From Alphaproteobacteria bacterium (GTDB lineage Bacteria; Pseudomonadota; Alphaproteobacteria; RF32; CAG-239): a DNA stretch of 10,057 nucleotides. The DNA lies in contig CAAFZY010000028.1 in assembly GCA_900767645.1 (NCBI GenBank), positions 1 to 10,057 of the forward strand, in the 5' to 3' direction. Each line of letters begins with the position of its first letter. Position 1 is the first letter of the stretch. The notes beneath the pieces were generated by a model. The model did not search any database and was not told where the DNA came from. It saw only the letters and a program-made list of their open reading frames with translations. The position numbers and the translations under genes were made by a program. Positions 1-7,234 of this stretch are shown piece after piece.

Positions 1-28
1 CTCAAAACTAACTTTTTGAGGAGATTTT
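1..28 (+). promoter_or_regulatory. Leader hairpin of pilin copy 1 (left side cut by window edge)
   Basis: Bases 1-7 (CTCAAAA) pair with 14-20 (TTTTGAG) around a 6-nt loop (CTAACT). The right arm runs into the Shine-Dalgarno GAGGAG at 18-23, 10 nt before the ATG at 34, so at least half of the ribosome binding site is paired. The right arm through 28 matches the copies at 9221-9235 and 9999-10013; their left arms extend 8 nt further, which here would lie outside the window. Base pairing is seen directly; control of translation is inferred. Confidence 0.6.
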
Positions 29-33
29 AGCTC

Positions 34-633
34 ATGAATACACAATCAGGCAGAAGTATGGTAGAAATGCTCGGCGTTCTGGCGATAATCGGAGTTTTAT
101 CAGTTGGGGCGATTGCCGGTTACAGCAAAGCGATGATGAAATATAAGCTCAACAAACAATCAGAACAGCTAACCCAAATTCTGTTTTCATTAGAACATTA
201 CCGCGAAATGCTTGGCCGCGACCGTAACAATATTGCAATTAACAGTTCTATAATCACTTTGCTCACCAAACTGAATGCTATTCCGCTTGAAATGATTCGT
301 CCCACTGATCCTGATCAAATATATGATATTTTTGGAAACGTAATTTGGCTTGATTACTACGGAAATGCAGAATCTCCCTCAGATTCTTATACTCTTGCCG
401 TTACTTATCAACCCGACCAACAAGATGTATGCAACAATGTGTTTGAGTTCATTAAAAATAACAGTGCTAAGCTCTCCATTGCCGGTGTTAAGGCTACTAA
501 CAGTGCATCATTTACCTCACCGGTATTAACTGACACCACCATAAACCAAATTACCAAAAGTGATATTTATGATTACTGCGCTTTATGCAAAAGCGGTCCA
601 TTCTGTCGCGTTTCCGCTCAGTTCAAATTCTAG
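34..633 (+). CDS. Type IV pilin-like / pseudopilin protein (copy 1)
   Basis: This 199-residue protein has a class III (prepilin) signal. The leader is only six residues, ending in Gly6; Glu11 falls at the +5 position required of pilins, and the hydrophobic helix follows (about residues 9-30, MVEMLGVLAIIGVLSVGAIA). The +1 residue would be Arg, where most type IV pilins have Phe or Met. Prepilin peptidase would cleave after Gly6 and the mature subunit would enter a pilus or a type II secretion-like pseudopilus. The C-terminal part has Cys133, Cys182, Cys185 and Cys191, suitable for disulfides. A central IYDIFG motif (about 96-101) is shared with the copy at 9237-9869. The start at 34 is the first ATG after GAGGAG (18-23). 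No pilus assembly ATPase, platform protein or peptidase gene is in the window, so its machine is unknown. Confidence 0.82.
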   Translation: MNTQSGRSMVEMLGVLAIIGVLSVGAIAGYSKAMMKYKLNKQSEQLTQILFSLEHYREMLGRDRNNIAINSSIITLLTKLNAIPLEMIRPTDPDQIYDIFGNVIWLDYYGNAESPSDSYTLAVTYQPDQQDVCNNVFEFIKNNSAKLSIAGVKATNSASFTSPVLTDTTINQITKSDIYDYCALCKSGPFCRVSAQFKF

Positions 634-641
634 TAAAAAGC

Positions 642-677
642 AACCCCGTCGAAAATTATTCAGACGGGGTTTGTTTT
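642..677. terminator. Intrinsic terminator between convergent genes
   Basis: A 9-bp stem (AACCCCGTC at 642-650 with GACGGGGTT at 663-671) encloses a 12-nt loop and is followed by a T-rich tail to 677. It lies 9 nt after the pilin stop. An A-run just before the left arm (636-640) would give a U-run on the minus strand, so it may also end the efflux operon whose last codon is at 692. Confidence 0.8.
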
Positions 678-691
678 ACTTAAAGCCACAT

Positions 692-3600
692 TTAACGCAT
701 GGCGCGTTTAAGTTTCGGGCGCCCTAATTTTTCCGCGCGTTTATTTATTTTGCGCAGTTTAACGTTTCCTTCATCAAACGTTTCACCGATAATCGCAAAC
801 ATCATCGGAACAAACAAGGTTGCCACAAAGGTTGAAAGTATCATACCGCCGACCATGCCGGTACCGATAGAGTGACGGCTCGCCGCCCCTGCTCCGGTTG
901 AAAGCGCCAACGGCAAAACGCCGAACGTAAACGCCAGTGAGGTCATTACAATCGGTCTGAAACGGAGTTTTGCAGCCTCAATTGCGGCTTGCGCATAAGT
1001 TAAGCCTTCCTCAACCTTCATAACCGCAAATTCAACAATCAAGATGGCATTTTTAGCCGCCAACCCGATTAAGGTTACTAATCCGACCTGAAAATACAAG
1101 TCGTTTTCAATCCCGCGCAGCCATGTTGCAAGCAAAGCGCCCAACACCGCAAACGGCACCGATAAAATAACCACAATCGGCAATGACCATTTTTCATATT
1201 GCGCTGAAAGAATCAGGAATATCATAATCAAACCGAATATAAAGGCTTGTGTTGAAGCTCCGCCGGTAAGTTTTTCCTGATATGCCGAACCAATCCATGA
1301 TAAAGCGTAATCAGCGCCCAAAACCTCATCTGCAACTTCTTCCATAGCCGTAATTGCCTGACCTGAAGAGTAACCGGAGGCCGGATCACCCAAAACTTTA
1401 GCAGCCGGAAAGATGTTAAAGCGGTTTACCAATTCCGGACCGGTAACACGTTCAACCGTAATTAAGGTTGATAAAGGCACCAGCTCGCCGGAAGTTGATT
1501 TTACATATACATAGCGCAAATCATCGGGCGAGCTTCTGAAGCGCGACTCTGATTGCAATGTTACGCGGAAATTACGCCCCATATAGGTAAAGTCATTAAC
1601 ATACAGGCTTCCGAAGGTAGACTGCATTACCGAGTAAACACTGTTAATCGGCACATTAAGCGCTTTGGCTTTTTCACGATCTAAGTCAATTCGATATTGG
1701 GGTGTGCTGACCGAAAACGTAGTTTTAACGTTGGCAAGCTCCGGACGCTTATTGGCAGCATCAACAAATTCTTGCGTTTTTGCCATCAATTCCTGCGAGG
1801 TTTTACCGGCCTTGTTTTGGATATAGGCTTCAAAACCGCCGGTTGTACTCATGCCCATAATCGGAGGCATACTGAACGCATATCCGATACCGTCATTACG
1901 GCTTAATCCGTACATGGTGTAGGTTTGAGCAAGCATTGCGGCCGATTGTTCCGGTTTTTTACGTAAATTCCAGTCTTTAAGCGTAATAAAGCTGATGCCT
2001 GAATAAGTGTTTTGACTTGAAGACAACATATTAAAGCCGTTAATCGTCAAAACATCTTGCATATCGGGGTGTTTGCGCACCATATCCGAAACCGCGCCGG
2101 TAAATTTTTCGGTACGCGGCAGCGATGATGCTTCCGGCATGCTGTATGCCATTAACAGGTTGCCCAAATCTTCAGTCGGCACCAAACCGGACGGAATAAT
2201 TTTAAACAATCCGATAATCAACAGCAAAACGCCGACAAAAGCCGAAACCGCGGTTTTGCGATGCGTTAAAAAGTATTCAACGCCGGCAATGTATGCGCTT
2301 GTAACTTTTTCAAAAAAGGTATTAAACCACTTAAAAAACGCCATCGGTTCTTTTTTGTTGCGGTTGTTTTTAATAATCAGCGCGCACAATGATGGTGTTA
2401 AAGTCAAAGCCACCATGGCCGAAATTAAAACCGAAACCGCAATGGTAACCGAAAATTGTTTGTACATAACGCCGGTCATGCCGCCCAAAAACGCAATCGG
2501 CAAAAACACCGATGAAAGTACCAACGCAACCGCGACTACCGGTCCTGATACTTCTTTCATCGCCTTAATTGCCGCTTCTTTCGGCGAAAGTTTTTCAACT
2601 TCCATCAAGCGCTCAACGTTTTCAAGCACGATAATTGCGTCGTCAACCACAATACCGATGGCTAAAATCAAGCCGAACAAGGTTAAAAGATTGATTGAAA
2701 AGCCCATTAAATACATACCGGCAAATGCGCCGACAATTGAAACCGGCACCGCCAAAATCGGGATGAGAGTGGCTCTGAAGTTTTGCAAAAACAGATAAAC
2801 CACCACAATAACCAAAAGCACCGCTTCAAAAAAAGTATGAATAACTTCTTCAATGGAAACTTCAACGAATAAAGTTGTATCATACGGAATTTCATAAGTT
2901 ATACCTTGCGGAAAGTTTTTGGAAAGTCTTTCCATGGTCGATTTTACCAATTCCGCCGTTTCAAGCGCATTAGCCCCCGGTTGCAGATAAACCGCAAAGG
3001 CGACCGCCTCTTCACCGTTAAAGCGCGAGCTGACGCTGTAATCCTGCGCGCCGAGCTCAATGCGGGCAACGTCTTTAAGCCGCAAGGCTCCGCCGATGTC
3101 ATTACTGCGTAAAATAATGTTGCCGAACTCTTCTTTATTAACCAAACGCCCTTTGGTATTAACCGAATAAGTGTAAGCAACCGAGCTGTCCATCGGTTCT
3201 TGCCCGAACTGACCGGCGGCAAATTGAGAGTTTTGCTCCTGAATGGCGCTGATAACATCTTGCGGAGTTAAATTATATTCCGCCAACTTATCCGGCGAAA
3301 GCCAAATACGCATGGAATAATCTTGTGAGGCAAACAACGAGGCGTCACCCACACCTTTCAAACGTTTAAGCTCATCTAACACATTAAGCAACGCATAGTT
3401 TGAAACATAAACCGTGTCATAACGCTCCGATGTTGAACGCATGGCCACAACCTGCAAAATGGAGTTTGATTTTTGTTGCACGGTAACGCCCTGTTTGGTA
3501 ACTTCCGCCGGAAGTTTGGCGGTTGCCATTTGCACTTTATTGTTTACGTCAATGGTGGCCTGATCCGGATCGGTTCCGATGTCAAAAACCACGCCGATGG

Positions 3601-3868
3601 TTAAATAGCCTGAAGAAGTGGCGTTTGAATACATATAAATCATATTTTTAACGCCGTTAATTTCCTGTTCAAGCGGCGCGGCAACCGTATCGGCCAAAAC
3701 TTCTGCCGTTGCTCCGGGGTAAACCGCCGTAACCTGAATTTCGGTCGGCACAATGTTAGGATATTGCTCAACCGGCAACACCTTCATTGATACCAAACCG
3801 GCCAATACCACAATCAATGAAATAACCGTGGCAAAAATCGGTCTGTCAATAAAAAACTTTGAAAACAT
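692..3868 (-). CDS. RND-family multidrug efflux transporter (HAE1 / AcrB-MexF type)
   Basis: This 1058-residue inner-membrane proton/drug antiporter has the usual length of the HAE1 family. It starts with FFIDRPIFA, typical of AcrB/MexB/MexF. The proton-relay residues are present: Asp409-Asp410 in transmembrane helix 4 (GIVVDDAIIVLEN) and Lys939 in helix 10 (GLAAKNAILIVEF), with RPIVMTSLAF at 971-980. The two large periplasmic loops lie at about 30-335 and 560-870. Remembered MexF/OqxB sequences look closer than AcrB (for example YVSNYALLNVLDELKRL, about 154-170), but the substrate cannot be read from sequence. The C-terminus ends in a basic tail (about 1036-1058). AGGGG (minus strand, 3877-3881) lies 8 nt before the ATG. 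The gene is 14 nt after the adaptor gene, so the two are almost certainly one operon. A TolC-type outer-membrane channel is not encoded nearby. Confidence 0.96.
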   Translation of the reverse strand: MFSKFFIDRPIFATVISLIVVLAGLVSMKVLPVEQYPNIVPTEIQVTAVYPGATAEVLADTVAAPLEQEINGVKNMIYMYSNATSSGYLTIGVVFDIGTDPDQATIDVNNKVQMATAKLPAEVTKQGVTVQQKSNSILQVVAMRSTSERYDTVYVSNYALLNVLDELKRLKGVGDASLFASQDYSMRIWLSPDKLAEYNLTPQDVISAIQEQNSQFAAGQFGQEPMDSSVAYTYSVNTKGRLVNKEEFGNIILRSNDIGGALRLKDVARIELGAQDYSVSSRFNGEEAVAFAVYLQPGANALETAELVKSTMERLSKNFPQGITYEIPYDTTLFVEVSIEEVIHTFFEAVLLVIVVVYLFLQNFRATLIPILAVPVSIVGAFAGMYLMGFSINLLTLFGLILAIGIVVDDAIIVLENVERLMEVEKLSPKEAAIKAMKEVSGPVVAVALVLSSVFLPIAFLGGMTGVMYKQFSVTIAVSVLISAMVALTLTPSLCALIIKNNRNKKEPMAFFKWFNTFFEKVTSAYIAGVEYFLTHRKTAVSAFVGVLLLIIGLFKIIPSGLVPTEDLGNLLMAYSMPEASSLPRTEKFTGAVSDMVRKHPDMQDVLTINGFNMLSSSQNTYSGISFITLKDWNLRKKPEQSAAMLAQTYTMYGLSRNDGIGYAFSMPPIMGMSTTGGFEAYIQNKAGKTSQELMAKTQEFVDAANKRPELANVKTTFSVSTPQYRIDLDREKAKALNVPINSVYSVMQSTFGSLYVNDFTYMGRNFRVTLQSESRFRSSPDDLRYVYVKSTSGELVPLSTLITVERVTGPELVNRFNIFPAAKVLGDPASGYSSGQAITAMEEVADEVLGADYALSWIGSAYQEKLTGGASTQAFIFGLIMIFLILSAQYEKWSLPIVVILSVPFAVLGALLATWLRGIENDLYFQVGLVTLIGLAAKNAILIVEFAVMKVEEGLTYAQAAIEAAKLRFRPIVMTSLAFTFGVLPLALSTGAGAASRHSIGTGMVGGMILSTFVATLFVPMMFAIIGETFDEGNVKLRKINKRAEKLGRPKLKRAMR

Positions 3869-3882
3869 AATTTAAGCCCCTG

Positions 3883-5046
3883 TTATTTTTGGTTAGAATT
3901 TTGTGCGGCGACATTAACCGGATTAACCGTCATTCCCGGTCTGATTTTCATCAAATTATCAACCACCACTTTATCGCCTTCATTTAAGCCGCTGTCAATA
4001 ATCCAGCTGCCGTCAGATGTTGAGATACCGGTTGTAACGTTTACCATTTCAACCTGATTTTTATCATTAAGTTTGTATACATACGAGCCTTTTGAGCCTT
4101 GCATAATTGCATCTTGCGGAACAGTCATGGCATTGGCGCGCTCCAAGCCCTCAACGGTCAGGCGCATAAACTGACCGGGGCGCAAACGCTTATCGGGATT
4201 AGGAAATACGGCGCGTAACTTAATGGTTCCGGTTGAAGAATCAATGCTCGGATTAACAAAGTTAATTTCGCCGGTATGATTATAAACAGTACCATCGCCA
4301 AACTGTAAAACCGCCCTCACCGCTTTAACCGCGTCACCGGTATTGGGCTGATTTTTAATTTGGCCGCTTTCAACCATACGCCCCATTGTAACCATCTGGT
4401 TTTCAGAGAGTGAGAACATAACATAAATCGGATCAAGCTGCGTAATATGAGTAAGCAGTCCGGTATTGCCGGAAGTTGAAATTAAACTGCCTTCCGATTG
4501 CGCTTCCATACTGGTTAAGCCGCTAATCGGGGCTTTAACTTTGGTATAATCCAAATTAAGTTGCGCCGCGTCAACATCGGCTTGCGCCGAAGATAAAGCC
4601 GCATGCAACGAATCGTAATTGGCAACCGCATCGTCATAAGCCTTTTCACTGGCGTATTTTTGCTTAAACAGCTTTTCGGTTCTATCTAACTGAATTTTGG
4701 CATTTTTCAGTTCGGCCGTTGTTTTTTCAAGCTTGGCCTGCGCCTGATTAAGCGCCACATGATACGGTTCAGGGTCGATTTCAAACAAAATGCTGCCTTC
4801 TTCAACTTCTGAACCCTCGATATAATTGCGTTTAAGCAATATACCGCCTACCCGCGCGCGCACTTCCGTTTCTTTTGAGCCTTGAGTGCGGGCGGCAAAT
4901 TCAAATGAAAGAGGAACATCATGCGCCGAAATAACTTCAACACCTGCGTCCAAAGGTTTTTGATTCTGTTGAACCTTTTTATCATCGCATCCTGTCAGTG
5001 CCATCACTGCCAAAAAAGCGAGCAAGAATTTATTTTTTGAAAACAT
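3883..5046 (-). CDS. RND efflux periplasmic adaptor lipoprotein (AcrA/MexA/MexE type)
   Basis: This 387-residue membrane fusion protein would link the RND pump to an outer-membrane channel. A signal peptide ends in the lipobox LTGC with lipidated Cys20, followed by Asp21-Asp22. Asp at +2 is the Lol-avoidance signal known from E. coli, which fits an inner-membrane anchored adaptor. Domain order is typical: a first lipoyl half around residues 60-90 (VRARVGGILLKRNYIEGSEV), a coiled-coil hairpin rich in Ala, Gln, Lys and Leu (about 95-165), a second lipoyl half (YTKVKAPISGL, about 166-177), then beta-barrel and membrane-proximal domains. The start is fixed by GAGGA on the minus strand (5051-5055), 4 nt before ATG. 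It is the first gene of the efflux operon; its upstream region carries the CtrA-like and DnaA-like sites described separately. Confidence 0.95.
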   Translation of the reverse strand: MFSKNKFLLAFLAVMALTGCDDKKVQQNQKPLDAGVEVISAHDVPLSFEFAARTQGSKETEVRARVGGILLKRNYIEGSEVEEGSILFEIDPEPYHVALNQAQAKLEKTTAELKNAKIQLDRTEKLFKQKYASEKAYDDAVANYDSLHAALSSAQADVDAAQLNLDYTKVKAPISGLTSMEAQSEGSLISTSGNTGLLTHITQLDPIYVMFSLSENQMVTMGRMVESGQIKNQPNTGDAVKAVRAVLQFGDGTVYNHTGEINFVNPSIDSSTGTIKLRAVFPNPDKRLRPGQFMRLTVEGLERANAMTVPQDAIMQGSKGSYVYKLNDKNQVEMVNVTTGISTSDGSWIIDSGLNEGDKVVVDNLMKIRPGMTVNPVNVAAQNSNQK

Positions 5047-5102
5047 CTTTTCCTCACAAACAGTTGGTTAATGCAAGGATTTTACAACATTTCTGCTAAA
5101 AT

Positions 5103-5140
5103 TCCACAGTCTTAAAAAATAGTTAACATCCTGTGGATAA
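5103..5140. promoter_or_regulatory. Candidate operator region of the efflux operon: CtrA-like and DnaA-like sites in an inverted repeat
   Basis: The 99-nt gap upstream of the adaptor contains TTAA-N7-TTAAC (5112-5127), identical to the core CtrA consensus of Alphaproteobacteria. It also contains TGTGGATAA (5132-5140), which read on the minus strand is the strict DnaA box TTATCCACA. A 7-bp inverted repeat, TCCACAG (5103-5109) and CTGTGGA (5131-5137), encloses the CtrA-like site. A possible minus-strand -10 (TAAAAT) lies closer to the gene, but no convincing -35 was found. The matches are visible; binding is inference. Confidence 0.35.
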
Positions 5141-5145
5141 AAAGG

Positions 5146-5619
5146 TCAGTTTACACAAATATCAGACAACTTGTATGGCACTATTTTCCGCAAATTATCA
5201 AGCGATGTTTCAACTTGAGTACCGACCCTGCCGGCGCTGAAAATAAGAGTGGCAAATTCTGCGGCGCTGTTATGAACAATAAGCGGAAACACTTTTTTCA
5301 TACCAATCGGCGAACAACCGCCGTGCACATATCCGGTTAAAGGCAAAAGTTCTTTTTGCTTAACCATTTCAAGCGCTTTTTCACCGGCAGCGGCGGCCGC
5401 TTTTTTTAAGTCAAGTTCACGCTCCACCGGCAACATAAACACATAATACCGGCGCGATTTGCCGATTGTAACCAAAGTTTTAAACACCTGTTTCGGATTC
5501 TGTTCTAAAATAGCGGCAATCTGCGCTCCGGTTAAGGCAGAATCCGGTGTGTAATGATAGCATTTATATTCGGCTTTTATTTTATCAAGCATACGCAATG
5601 CGTTGGTTTTAACTTCCAT
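5146..5619 (-). CDS. ybaK: YbaK/EbsC-family aminoacyl-tRNA deacylase (Cys-tRNA(Pro) deacylase-like)
   Basis: This 157-residue single-domain protein has the length and motifs of YbaK, a trans-editing enzyme that hydrolyses Cys mischarged on tRNA(Pro). The key lysine is Lys47 in QVFKTLVTIG, matching the catalytic Lys of YbaK. The glycine-rich motif GGCSPIG (100-106) and the closing IFSAGRVGTQVE segment (126-137) match the family. The start is supported by AGAGGG on the minus strand (5624-5629), 4 nt before ATG. It runs in the same direction as the efflux genes but is separated by 99 nt holding apparent regulatory sites, so it may be transcribed independently. Substrate preference within the YbaK/ProXp group (Cys or Ala on tRNA(Pro)) is not decided by sequence alone. 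Confidence 0.9.
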   Translation of the reverse strand: MEVKTNALRMLDKIKAEYKCYHYTPDSALTGAQIAAILEQNPKQVFKTLVTIGKSRRYYVFMLPVERELDLKKAAAAAGEKALEMVKQKELLPLTGYVHGGCSPIGMKKVFPLIVHNSAAEFATLIFSAGRVGTQVETSLDNLRKIVPYKLSDICVN

Positions 5620-5670
5620 ATTACCCTCTTTTGTTTAACTTTTTATGCAATACCCCACTTTTATATACCG

Positions 5671-5692
5671 TGTCAATCAGGTTTTTTTGACA
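5671..5692. promoter_or_regulatory. Inverted repeat TGTCAA-N10-TTGACA in the divergent intergenic region
   Basis: TGTCAA (5671-5676) and TTGACA (5687-5692) form a perfect 6-bp inverted repeat with a 10-nt spacer. Each arm reads as a consensus sigma-70 -35 box pointing outward, toward the deacylase gene on the minus strand and the RelA/SpoT-like gene on the plus strand. Neither has a good -10 at 16-18 nt, so the repeat may instead be an operator or chance. Confidence 0.3.
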
Positions 5693-5762
5693 AAATTATC
5701 ATAAAACAGCAAAAAACACTTGTATAACGACTTGTTTTGTGTCATATTTACAACATTAGACA

Positions 5763-5768
5763 AAAGGA
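5763..5768 (+). promoter_or_regulatory. Ribosome binding site fixing the start of the RelA/SpoT-like gene
   Basis: AAAGGA lies 7 nt before the ATG at 5776. An upstream in-frame ATG at 5737 has no comparable site and would put this Shine-Dalgarno inside the coding sequence, so 5776 is preferred. Confidence 0.75.
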
Positions 5769-5775
5769 TATAACA

Positions 5776-7185
5776 ATGGAAAAAGAATACACGGTTAAAG
5801 AGATTGTCAACCTCCCTAATGATGAGATTGATAACATTCAAAACCAAATCAACGCCCATAACTTGGAAGTAATTGAGCGCTCTCACAATAATCATCGCAT
5901 CAATGATACCGATTACGACTATTTGCTTGATTTTTACACTGACGGCATGGACGTTTATCGTGAAGTTTACCGCACGGTTTATGAGTGTTTCAAGCGCCCT
6001 GACCGCACCTGTGCCTTTGACCCCGCAACCGGTAAAACCGAAACCGACATCAACGGCAAACCGATAAATTACGGCCTAAAAGCGGTAACCCCTTTCACTT
6101 GCACTCGCTTAGAGTATGTTGATGCGTATAACAACCCGATTTACGTAATTTTTCCGCGCATGAAAAAAGCCGAACGCGCAATTGAAAAGCTTGAAAGCAA
6201 ATATAACAAAGACTATGCCCAAGAATGTATCAAAGCCGCCGATTTGGTTTTTATCAATGAAGACCGCGAAGCTTTTGCCGAAAAATTATGCAATATTTCC
6301 AAAGGCAACACCAAGCTTAACGACATTCTGCGCTTAACCATTACCAGTAAATATTTAAGCGGAATCAGTCGTATCAATGATGTTTTAAATGAAACTTGTT
6401 CAGCCAAAAATTCTCGTGCGCATATTAACAAGTCAAAAACTCGTAATCGCTTTAAAATGCCTTTAAGCAAAAACAAAAAGCGCTATTACGACGTTAAAAT
6501 GTTTATGCATCAAAAAACCACTGACGGAAAAACTTTAAACGTTGAAATTCAGCTTAAAGTGCAAGATTTGTATAATGCCGATATCCGCACTCATAAATTA
6601 TATGAAAATATTCGCACCATTGAGGCTGAACTTGCGACCGGTAAAGATTTACTTGAACCGTCTGAAATTCGCCAACGTGAAGCCAAAATAAAAATTTTGG
6701 AAAACCGCGTGCGCCAGATTAACGAAAACGCCGTTCATCTTTATGATATGCGCGTACTCGATAAAGCCCGCCGCATTGAAGATGACGGCTATCGCCCGTT
6801 GCGTATTCTGCCTGATAATGAAGACGGCACATATAATCAATGCCGGCAACTGATAAAAGACGAATATCTGGTAGAAGCATATGACAATTTTGACCCGCAT
6901 GCAGCATTTTCGGAACAAGATGATGTCAACAAGCTGTGCTTTTTACGCCTAATCGGCAAAATTGACCACAGTTTTGATGAAACGGCTCCCGATGCGTTTA
7001 ATACCGTAAACAATATGTTTAATGAAATAAGCATGGCTGAAAAAGAACGCTTTAACGGCATAAACGAGGTTGCCGTCCGTTATCAAAAAACGGTTCAGCA
7101 AAAAGTCAGCCGCAAATATAAAGAAGATATGGAAGCTGAAACTTCAGTTTCGGCTATTAGCACCCGCAACAACAGAGGTCGTTAA
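5776..7185 (+). CDS. Divergent RelA/SpoT-fold nucleotidyltransferase-like protein, function unknown
   Basis: This 469-residue soluble protein has no signal or membrane helix. I recognise no named family, but the middle carries a series of positions in RelA/SpoT synthetase order: PRMKKAERAIEKL (127-139), like the R-x-K...S-I-x-x-K nucleotide-binding segment (Arg128, Lys130, Lys138); DILRLTIT (183-190), like the DLLAIR strand (Asp183); a Lys/Tyr-rich loop KKRYYDVKMF (234-243); VEIQLK (256-261), like EIQIRT (Glu257); and THKLYE (272-277), like the AAHWAYK helix (His273). No HD hydrolase motif or TGS/ACT domains are seen. The N-terminal ~100 residues and C-terminal ~190 (a long charged helix about 280-335, then unassigned sequence ending in Ser/Thr/Asn/Arg) have no assignment. 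It stands alone between a divergent gene and a terminator. It could be a (p)ppGpp/pppApp synthetase, a tRNA-modifying toxin relative or a non-catalytic protein; only the fold call is supported. Confidence 0.55.
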   Translation: MEKEYTVKEIVNLPNDEIDNIQNQINAHNLEVIERSHNNHRINDTDYDYLLDFYTDGMDVYREVYRTVYECFKRPDRTCAFDPATGKTETDINGKPINYGLKAVTPFTCTRLEYVDAYNNPIYVIFPRMKKAERAIEKLESKYNKDYAQECIKAADLVFINEDREAFAEKLCNISKGNTKLNDILRLTITSKYLSGISRINDVLNETCSAKNSRAHINKSKTRNRFKMPLSKNKKRYYDVKMFMHQKTTDGKTLNVEIQLKVQDLYNADIRTHKLYENIRTIEAELATGKDLLEPSEIRQREAKIKILENRVRQINENAVHLYDMRVLDKARRIEDDGYRPLRILPDNEDGTYNQCRQLIKDEYLVEAYDNFDPHAAFSEQDDVNKLCFLRLIGKIDHSFDETAPDAFNTVNNMFNEISMAEKERFNGINEVAVRYQKTVQQKVSRKYKEDMEAETSVSAISTRNNRGR

Positions 7186-7191
7186 TCTGCA

Positions 7192-7234
7192 AAAACAAAC
7201 CCCGCCGGTTCATCAAACTCGCGGGGTTTGTTTT
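7192..7234. terminator. Strong bidirectional intrinsic terminator
   Basis: A perfect 14-bp stem (7192-7205 with 7221-7234; AAAACAAACCCCGC and its complement) surrounds a 15-nt loop. A-runs on the left arm and T-runs on the right give a U-tract in either direction. It serves the RelA/SpoT-like gene (stop at 7185) and the minus-strand Stealth gene, whose stop codon (7233-7235) overlaps the right arm. The GGGGTTTGTTTT core is shared with the terminator at 642-677. Confidence 0.92.

Noticed and set aside
2073..2798. 241-residue open frame antisense to the RND gene
   Set aside because: It lies wholly inside a gene with strong family motifs, has low-complexity Thr/Ala/Lys-rich content and no recognisable domain; it is a shadow of codon bias.
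5103..5157. Possible replication origin (DnaA-like boxes beside an AT-rich stretch)
   Set aside because: Only one strict box is present; the others (near 5101 and 5149) have mismatches, and no origin-linked genes are nearby.
5737..5775. Upstream ATG for the RelA/SpoT-like gene
   Set aside because: No Shine-Dalgarno before it, whereas AAAGGA at 5763-5768 is well placed for 5776.
5776..7185. Toxin of a toxSAS-type toxin-antitoxin pair
   Set aside because: No small partner gene is adjacent on the same strand, and the protein is longer than small alarmone synthetases and toxSAS toxins usually are.
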